15,801 nt of DNA from Phoronis ovalis (taxonomy: Eukaryota > Phoronida > Phoronidae), in NCBI GenBank assembly GCA_028565635.1, contig JAOXYB010026213.1, positions 1 through 15,801 of the forward strand, written 5' to 3'. How positions within the stretch are numbered: the first letter of the stretch is position 1; each line of letters opens with the position of its first letter. A model generated the notes under the pieces. That model was given only the letters and a program-made list of their open reading frames with translations. It was not told where the DNA came from and searched no databases. The position numbers and the translations under genes are program-made. This document shows positions 9,156 through 15,801 of this stretch, piece after piece.

Positions 9156-9899
9156 ACTGCACATGATTGGGAATAACGCTTTAATATTAAGATATTTGGG
9201 ACCACATATCGGACTAATTATGCATCATACCTGTATCGCTTTGTACTATTTTTGTGGAAATTTTACGAAAGGCAAACTGTCGGTGTAGCTAGATTACATA
9301 ACATAAAACTTCATACTTTCACTGGTTCATTGTTTGTACCATTAATACATAAATTAGTATAGAAACTGTCAATACAGAGTTCAGCTGCATGACCACAGAC
9401 TTGAGGAATCTTGATATTAGATAATATCAGTAAATATATTTATCCTGATGTTCTGTTAAATCAAGATATTAGTGATGTTTTTTAGTACAAGTAGAATAGT
9501 GAACAGTATTTTGTCCTATGTGAAAATTTTTTCTGAGGAATATGCCATTATTAATAACCCATATGTTGATTCTGTGCTTTCTTTTTTGGTACTTATATAT
9601 ATATAGTGAACTCACAGAGAGACTATAACGGATTAGTTCAGGTTACTTTTGTAACTTCAGGAATACAAACTAATGTTTTAGGCATTTCATATACAAACCA
9701 ATCAAATCTGAAGATATTTCACATCTGAGGAGCATTATGTTATTAGATAAATGACCAGGCTGCTTAAATTTGACTACTTTGTGGTCTATGTTTTATTTTC
9801 TGTCTCTTATATCCATACCATATTGACTGTTGGTCTCAGCGTTAAAGTTCTTTATCCAATTGTGCTTCAAGACTGAATGTCCTATTCCCTTCTTTACAG
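9156..9899 (+). other. 3' UTR of exon G and intron before exon H
   Basis: No gene is seen. No AATAAA or ATTAAA was found by eye in this interval, so exon G either uses a weaker variant or a more distal signal past exon H. The open frame at 9085-9288 is a frame shadow of exon G. Confidence 0.5.
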
Positions 9900-10252
9900 C
9901 TTCCAAAAGCATGACTTTACAATCAGCAGGTCGCCAAGCTATGACAGAAGGTGGTGGACACGTATGTACAGTCAATAACTGTGGACAAAGATTCTCGTCA
10001 CAACACACCTTGTTCGCACATATGGCTGATCACGTGCAGGCTGAAGAAACATATACTTGTTTAATTTGTGCCAAAAAATTTGCTAAGAAAAGTTACCTTG
10101 TTCAGCATCAATCAACACACGTTGACATCTCGTTAAGCCCATTTAGATGCCAATATTGTGGGAAGCCATGTAGTTTGAAAGGAAACTTGAAAAAACATGA
10201 AGCTAGATGTCAACAGAATCCTCAAGAAAACTACAGTACTCTCAACTGTTAA
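9900..10252 (+). CDS. Alternative terminal exon H: three-finger C2H2/C2HC domain
   Basis: The acceptor ATTCCCTTCTTTACAG (9884-9899) differs from those of F and G at two of 16 bases. Phase 1, 116 codons, TAA. Ligands are C22, C27, H40, H44; C53, C56, H69, H73; C83, C86, H99, C103. Finger 1 is C-TVNN-C, sharing the four-residue spacing with G. Contacts are S,H,T,A; K,S,Y,Q; L,G,N,K. The linker is VDISLSPFR. Finger 3 has Cys in place of the core Phe, giving it an extra cysteine. The spacer resembles exon F (MTLQSAG versus MTFQSSG), while the segment around the first Cys resembles exon G (GGH before it), a mosaic that suggests conversion between copies or loss of the F-like spacer in G. A 13-residue polar tail ends in Cys. 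Confidence 0.9.
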
Positions 10253-11336
10253 TTGTATTTAAGTTTGTTGCAAAAAATAACATCAAAAAAAAAATCAATC
10301 AAGGAATACCATTATGATAAACTGTACACTTTACATGGTGCGAAAAAAACATTTTAATCCAACAACTTTTAAGGAATGAGACTTTTGGCAGATGCTAAGT
10401 ACTCTCATCCAACTTTTCATAATGATGGGTATGACAGCCATATAAAAATATCTTACATGGTTGCTTAATTGCTGATTGTAAAAAGGTGGACTATTTGACT
10501 TTGATCTTGAGCAATTATGATGTTTGGTAATTAATGCATATAGCATAGAATATAGCAAGTTGTCGTTTTCATTGATGTTTTCCAGGTAACTTGAAAACAT
10601 TTTGAGCTATTTTTGTTGATAATTAAATTGTTTCAATGTATAAGCATATAAACCCATGAGTAACATAACAGTATATTATAACATACGTATATTGTTTTTA
10701 AGATTTAACAAAACAATAATGTCGTAAGCTATGACAGCTCACCAACTTTTATATCCATAACACGACTTTGTGTAGTATGAAGTAACTTAAGATAATTTGC
10801 AGTTTTAGGATAGTTGTGTTTTAGTAAGTTTTTACTGCATGAATATTTTAGACTTTTAGTAGCGTACAAGCATGTAACCTAGTCTTGTAAGTATAAACAG
10901 TGATAATAAATATACATATCTTTTAATGAATTTAAGTTTTTTCCTTGTTTAGAAAGAAAGTCAATTATTTTGAATTGATATATTTGGGTTTTTTGGATTG
11001 CAGTAACATTCGGGTCCATTTTGGCATGCAAATTGTCCCATGTTGGTACCATTCTGGCTACATACAGTACTTCAATTGTTGTTTAATATTGCTATATCCT
11101 GCCCTCACAGAGTAAGATGGAACAGCTGCATAACATTTATGTTTCGGACATATATGGCAGCAGAATCTTTGTATTACATGACTTGTGCATTCCGTGTATC
11201 TTTGACTCAGATTCAGTCGTCTGTTTCATCCATGCATAGAGTGTAATATTACACTCGAGAAATAATGTAGTCTATGTAATTATAACCTTTTAAAATGAAA
11301 AGGCATCTATTTGTTTGCATATCTGTATTCTTTCAG
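10253..11336 (+). other. 3' UTR of exon H and intron before exon I
   Basis: No gene is seen; short open frames (10331-10600 minus, 11040-11246 plus) carry no motif. AATAAA at 10905-10910 fits the end of exon-H transcripts. The end holds the CTGTATTCTTTCAG acceptor of exon I. Confidence 0.55.
10905..10910 (+). promoter_or_regulatory. Candidate polyadenylation signal for exon H
   Basis: This is the only AATAAA between the exon H stop and exon I, about 650 bases past the stop. It could also serve exon G if G lacks its own. Confidence 0.4.
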
Positions 11337-11665
11337 ACAATAAGTCTTGGAAAACTGGTGTGCCTGGATCACTCTCAAGTGACAACAGCAATGCATGCAC
11401 TACCTGTGGCTTATCATTTCCAACAAAGAGTGCTTTAGTTTGGCACAGTAGAACGCACACTGAAGCAGCAGCAACAGTATCATTCAACTGTGTTCATTGC
11501 GGAAAATCATTTGCAAAGAAGAATCAAATGCAACAACATGTAGTAGTTCATATGGATAAGAGATTTAGTCCATTCCAATGTGGACTTTGTGCAAGACATT
11601 TTGCAAGAAAACAAGACATGCAAAGGCATGAGGAAAGATGTGTTCTAAAAGAACCCCCTATGTAG
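11337..11665 (+). CDS. Alternative terminal exon I: three-finger C2H2/C2HC domain
   Basis: The acceptor CTGTATTCTTTCAG ends at 11336; phase 1, 108 codons, TAG. Ligands are C20, C23, H36, H40; C51, C54, H67, H71; C81, C84, H97, C101. The finger 1-2 linker has ten residues (TEAAATVSFN), the longest of the set. Contacts are T,S,A,W; K,N,Q,Q; R,Q,D,R. The 2-3 linker is MDKRFSPFQ. Finger 3 keeps Phe and Met core residues. Exons I and J form a pair: both have SWK plus Gly/Pro/Ser residues in the spacer, Trp at position 6 of finger 1, and H-F-A-R-K in finger 3. The open frame upstream to 11315 is intronic. Confidence 0.9.
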
Positions 11666-12489
11666 TGAATGTGTGCCTACTACAAACTGATTACCATACT
11701 TTTAGCATACCATTGTAACATTTTTATTAAACGATGTCTTGTGCTGTTGTGTTTGAACTCCACTATGTTAATCTAGGTGTATGTTTAAAAAAAAACAACG
11801 AATTATCAGCTTTAGTAAAGAGGTCTGTTGTACGGCTATCTTGTTCCTTCTGGAAAGTTTAGATACCAAAAGTAGTATTAGCAGAGTTGTGGATCAATCT
11901 TTAAGACTGCAACTAAAGTTAAGAATACTGAAATCAGTGTTTCATTGCAATTGACAGAATTGCCCAGCTTCTTTCTTTTTCTTGATCATCATTATATATG
12001 TAGGTAAAAGGTCCTAATTAAAGCAACTGCTTTCATTGACCACAGACTTAACTGTAACAACTCGTGGGATATATAACTGACTAATTACATATTTTGCTGG
12101 GCAAGAAGCATTTTAAGCCTATATTGAGTATATCATTTTAAATAAAAACTAGGTTTAACTTATTATCTTACTTAAACTAACAATTGTAGCTAGTATGACA
12201 ATATATAGTTCGAAATATCTGAATTGGCAAGAAAGCAGGATACTAGTCATTGGTATTTATGAAGAGTATAATATATTATGCCGTGCGCGGTGCTACATGT
12301 AGGTAAAGTTGAAATATTTGTACAGTATTCCAATTAGATAGGAACCTATGTTTTAACAAAAATGTATATGTGTAGAGATAGAACCACAACTGAATAATTA
12401 GATGGGTGATGGTCATTTGTTTGCTAAAAAGTGAGATAAAGAGAGCAGGCTATTGTTATATAATTATATAGTATCATTATTATTTACAG
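11666..12489 (+). other. 3' UTR of exon I and intron before exon J
   Basis: No gene is seen. ATTAAA (11726-11731) lies 60 bases after the stop and AATAAA (12141-12146) further on. The 11-mer ATGTAGGTAAA, donor-like in form, occurs near 11998 and 12296 without an exon attached. The end holds the ATTATTATTTACAG acceptor of exon J. Confidence 0.5.
11726..11731 (+). promoter_or_regulatory. Candidate polyadenylation signal for exon I
   Basis: ATTAAA lies 60 bases past the exon I stop. A canonical AATAAA is at 12141-12146. The choice between them cannot be made from sequence. Confidence 0.4.
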
Positions 12490-12824
12490 TTTTTACTTCC
12501 CATGAATCTTGGAAAGTTGGTCCAGGGTCTGGAGAACAGCACGTCTGTAACGTTTGCAGCAAAGAGTTTGATACTGCAAGTTCTCTCACGTGGCACATGA
12601 CAGAACATTTAGCAGAACAAGACTCCTATACTTGCGCGTTATGTGGGAAAAGTTTTTTGCAGAAATACCAATTGAAAAGACATTCCGTTGCACATGCAGA
12701 CAAAAGATTTAGCCCATTCCAGTGTGGAATATGTGCAACACATTTTGCAAGGAAGTATGATATGAAAAAGCATGAGAAACGCTGTGCAAACAGACATGGC
12801 AAAATGCCTGATAATAAGTTGTAA
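12490..12824 (+). CDS. Alternative terminal exon J: three-finger C2H2/C2HC domain
   Basis: The acceptor ATTATTATTTACAG ends at 12489; phase 1, 110 codons, TAA. Ligands are C19, C22, H35, H39; C48, C51, H64, H68; C78, C81, H94, C98. Contacts are T,S,S,W; Q,Y,Q,R; R,Y,D,K, so finger 2 has Gln at -1 where most copies have Lys. The linker is ADKRFSPFQ. The spacer SWKVGPGSG and the finger 3 pattern match exon I, pointing to an I/J duplication. A 12-residue basic, polar tail follows the last Cys. This is the last finger exon visible in the window. Confidence 0.9.
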
Positions 12825-12854
12825 ATCACTACCGGCAGAGTAATAGGCAATTAT

Positions 12855-12860
12855 AATAAA
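12855..12860 (+). promoter_or_regulatory. Candidate polyadenylation signal for exon J
   Basis: AATAAA lies about 30 bases after the exon J stop, and a second copy is at 12927-12932. Such short 3' UTRs are possible; the second copy gives a more usual spacing. Confidence 0.45.
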
Positions 12861-13865
12861 TTTACATGCGCTTGATGGTGGCACCACTAGTCAAATCTAA
12901 AGGTTCGCACAATTCCACACTTTGTGAATAAACTACAAAAGTTCTGCTTTATTCATTGACTTCTGACTATCAGTGCCATATATGCATGGCAACAGTCTTG
13001 TAAAATATGCCTGCAAGTCTCATTATTTTCAAATATGTGTGTCTACCAGCATAGTCCACTCTGGCATTGGCTTGAATATTTTCCAAGTTGCATTTAAGTT
13101 ATGAGAAGTAATGTTTATGTTGTCTTTTAAATTTTTATATAGGAACGTGAACATGTACACGTATAAGATTCCCGTTACGGAACTATTAGTAAGGTTAATC
13201 ATTTGTAGTTTAAAGTTGATAACTGTTTAATATTTCTTTACTTTCTATATATTACACATTTCCTTTACAAAACCATTTATATGTAAAAACATTTTATCTC
13301 TCTAGCTTAGTATAAGTTGCTTGGGATGTAGGTTTATTAAAATTTGTTAGTTTCACTCTAAGCTGTTTTAATATGATGGGCTTGTAATTATGAGCTATAA
13401 TAGGTATGAAGCAATTGTCAACCAGGTAACATAGACACTTGTATATTGGATGCATATTTATTATTGCATTATTATAAAGATATAGATTAATATTTTATTA
13501 GTGAGTAGTGAGTATTGTTACTCAAACAAACAAACATTTTCTATCTGCATAATTTCTTTACATAGGAACAGTATTCATAACTTATCTTTTGTGTTCCAGT
13601 TGTGCTGATGGAGACTTTAAGCTATAATGGCTGGTATAATTGTATAAGTTTGAAATTTTAATCTGAAAAATAAACACAATTATGAGAGCTTTCATAGATA
13701 CTTAATCAAAACATATAAAACATTACATTTAATACAGCAAGCTTTGTTCACACTATGCTACTTATGTAATATTTGAATCTTTCATTATGTAACATTGTAA
13801 TTGATTACCTCATTTTATATTTGATTTAAACCCTAATCCTGTTCTGTAAATAAAGATTACCAAAA

Positions 13866-14133
13866 ATATACCTTGTGATAAATAACTCTCCCAAAATAGA
13901 TACCCTTTGTAAAACTCACTTGCAATTTATATACTCTGTGGTAGATAAATATGTGAACAATTACAAACCTTACTTTTCCATACCTGTTGTAAATGCATTT
14001 CCATGAAATACACCCTGTGGTAAATGAGTATTTTTTTTTTGAAAATATAGCCTGTGGTAAATGTCCAACAATAAAAGTATACCCTGTGGTAAATAACGCT
14101 TTGAGAAGCGTGGAAAACATATTCTTTGGTTAC
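13866..14133. repeat. Degenerate minisatellite, about 31-bp spacing
   Basis: Seven to eight copies of a core like ATACCCTGTGGTAAAT occur. The cores begin near 13871, 13903, 13934, 13983, 14013, 14051, 14082 and 14122, at intervals of about 30-31 bases with some of 38-49. The best copies are the three around 14013-14095; the outer ones are more worn. The short open frames on the minus strand here are produced by the repeat. Confidence 0.8.
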
Positions 14134-14410
14134 TGCGGGAGCTGGAAAAAGGGACCATTGGGTGGCACATGTATATAGGGACTTTGAATGTACCCCCAGA
14201 CTAGGAACATTGCCAGAGGTAATAATTTTAAGGATTGGAGCTGCATGGTGACACTGTTATTTGACTATAACTTCCTTGGTAATTTTTGTTAATTAAAATG
14301 AAGAAATACCAGGTAAAAACATACATTTTTGCAAAAGTTATATAATCTAATGTTCTTGTACTTATTAATGAACATGTCTCCTTCAGTTTGAGAAATCAGC
14401 GATTTTCCGT

Positions 14411-14455
14411 GGAATATATAACCGCTCGCTTCAAAGGAAGTTGGAATATATAACC
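14411..14455. repeat. Short direct repeat GGAATATATAACC
   Basis: The 13-mer occurs at 14411-14423 and 14443-14455, a 32-base offset. It may be chance or a worn tandem duplication. Confidence 0.5.
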
Positions 14456-15536
14456 AGTTAAAAAGTTGAAACGAATTTTATACATTTTTGCATCAGAATA
14501 TTTGCTGTTTGAATATGAAAATACACTTTCATGTATAAAAACCAAATTTAAATTCTTCAGGAGTGGACTAATTACATTATCATCATTTCATACTGACTGG
14601 TAAGCTTGCTCATCAGGTCTGGTCTCTACCTAGACAAGTACCATGTCTTCTATGTACATGTATCCTCGGACGGATAAACAGTATATCAGGGGCCAGAACA
14701 GCTGAAGTGGTTGGCTAGTCTCTACGGAGTATTATACATAATTTCTGAACTGACAGTTAATAGTAAGTCTGTTTTCTATTCAATGCTTAACAGACCATAT
14801 GAATGGAATACACGCATGACAGAATCCGAAATTTTTTACTGCTTCGATGGAATTCTGAATATTTTCATAATGACTAATAAGCGTAAGAAAACGAAGTCAA
14901 AGCAGAAATGTCATTAATTTCGGGGTTTTCGATTTGGGCGAGCCACGCAAGATGCTAAAAGGTGGAAGAGCTAGTCACTCCTTATTTGGAAACATGATGT
15001 GTTATATTGCAAAAATATAGCATCACTCTTACTTAACTAATTAATACGTAGCTTTATTGATGCTGTTATGAATTTAGTAGTCTGAAGCAGCTTATTTTGC
15101 TACCAGTTTCTCATACTATTATTATGATCAATAATATATCACGATAAGTAGGAAATCACTGTTAGAGTAAAATCAGAAGTTGTAAATATAATGTAATATA
15201 ACATTAAAAACACACGAAGCAGATACACTGTATGAGAATGAACTCTAATATTAATAGGCTAAAAAAACATCAGTATTAAATATAACAGTGTAGACTAGCT
15301 GACATCAGTCGTTACCAACATTGATGGGAGTTTTTTAATAAATGAATTATAGTACATAAAACAGTTGCTAGAATAAACTGGTAAGCTCTCTGCCAATTTT
15401 GCCTACAAAAGCTGTTTATAATGTTTGAAGTTGAATACAGTATCATATGTGTATATGTTTATACTTTATATATGTTTCTAACTAGGAGTGCCATATATTT
15501 TTCTTTAAATTCAAAGCTAAGACTGCCAGATTATTT

Positions 15537-15563
15537 GTACCCCCAGCAGTAGGCTGGAGGTAC
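15537..15563. repeat. Perfect-loop hairpin beside the 151-bp repeat
   Basis: Arms GTACCCCCAGC (15537-15547) and GCTGGAGGTAC (15553-15563) pair with one mismatch around a five-base loop, AGTAG. It lies 24 bases before the first copy of the 151-bp repeat. Subterminal hairpins are a feature of Helitron-like elements, so this may mark an element end. Confidence 0.7.
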
Positions 15564-15587
15564 TTTGGATTTACCCTGTAACTGCCG

Positions 15588-15801
15588 TGTCAAATTCACT
15601 GTTATCGAGATATCTCAAGAAGGCAATGTGGTATCCATTTGAAACTTAAATCGTATATTACTTGCATTGTGACAATGAAGCTTATTGATTTTGGGGTCAT
15701 TCAGAACCAAAATGGCCGACTGGTGTCTACGTAAAGCATGTCAAATTCACTGTTATCAGGATATCTCAAGAAGGCAATGTGATATCCATTTGAAACTTAA
15801 A
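15588..15801. repeat. Satellite-like tandem repeat, 151-bp period, cut by window edge
   Basis: Positions 15588-15650 recur at 15739-15801 with only a few differences over 63 bases; the second copy runs off the window. The offset is 151 bases. The size and the hairpin next to it recall the bivalve pearl-type elements, non-autonomous mobile elements with a core of roughly 160-bp satellite units. That family assignment is inferred, not checked. Confidence 0.7.

Larger units (their letters stand above)
12825..15801. other. Exon-free right flank of the array
   Basis: I see no zinc-finger exon in about 3 kb, nearly three times the usual spacing, so the array may end at J or there may be a gap before more copies. 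The stretch holds AATAAA at 13669-13674 and 13849-13854, a degenerate minisatellite at 13866-14133, a short direct repeat at 14411-14455 and a satellite-like element from 15537 on. Open frames such as 14711-14917 (+) carry no motif and look random. Confidence 0.55.

Noticed and set aside
9389-12048. Shared 13-mer TGACCACAGACTT after exons G and I, as a possible docking or selector element
   Set aside because: A 13-base match is expected about once or twice by chance in a window of this size, and its position relative to the exons differs.
738-12824. One large polyzinc-finger gene with the ten units spliced in series
   Set aside because: Every unit ends in its own stop codon in the coding frame, so serial splicing would terminate after the first unit.
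13586-13674. Acceptor-like TTTTGTGTTCCAG followed by 19 codons, a stop and an AATAAA, as a possible finger-less terminal exon or remnant
   Set aside because: The coding part has no finger motif beyond a vague Cys-Gly-Asp-Phe echo in another frame, and the match in phase alone is weak.
14711-14917. 68-codon + strand open frame
   Set aside because: No domain, no acceptor context and composition like the surrounding noncoding DNA.

Overview
The window is AT-rich metazoan DNA with GT-AG-type splicing. It holds one side of a single multi-exon locus, read on the + strand. No bacterial-style operon, tRNA, rRNA or CRISPR is visible. The species is not identified. Two repeats near the right edge (a GTACCCCCAGC hairpin and a 151-bp-spaced tandem unit) resemble bivalve satellite-bearing mobile elements, so a mollusc is my best guess, held weakly.

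The main content is a tandem array of ten intact, same-strand exons between 738 and 12824, called A to J here: 738-1021, 1907-2220, 3467-3768, 4453-4754, 5325-5665, 7521-7870, 8827-9155, 9900-10252, 11337-11665 and 12490-12824. An eleventh copy, at 2425-2626, is decayed. Every exon starts directly after a pyrimidine-rich AG acceptor, in the same intron phase (phase 1). Each encodes three zinc fingers (two C2H2, then one C2HC ending H-x3-C) and stops 5-16 codons after the last cysteine. None has a start codon of its own or needs a donor site. This is the layout of alternative 3' terminal exons, each able to join one common upstream exon that lies outside the window. The best-known parallels are the Drosophila BTB/zinc-finger genes lola and mod(mdg4), where interchangeable 3' exons swap the DNA-binding domain on a shared amino-terminal dimerisation domain. 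Whether the shared part here is a BTB domain cannot be seen.

Region by region: 1-737 is upstream intron with a foldback element at its left end. Then exons A and B, the decayed exon, and exons C, D and E follow at spacings of about 0.5-1.2 kb. An empty 1.85-kb stretch separates E from the related trio F, G and H, and the related pair I and J comes last. Intervals between exons hold presumed 3' UTRs with AATAAA or ATTAAA signals, then intron. From 12825 to the end no further finger exon is visible. That tail carries a degenerate ~31-bp minisatellite and, at the right edge, the 151-bp repeat.

Functionally, the fingers keep their zinc ligands and a distinctive finger 2-3 linker (H-x-D-K-x-F-S-P-F-x-C in consensus), while the residues predicted to contact DNA differ between exons. 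The inference is that one transcription-factor gene draws on a menu of DNA-binding specificities through alternative splicing or alternative polyadenylation, and that the menu grows and shrinks by tandem duplication and decay.
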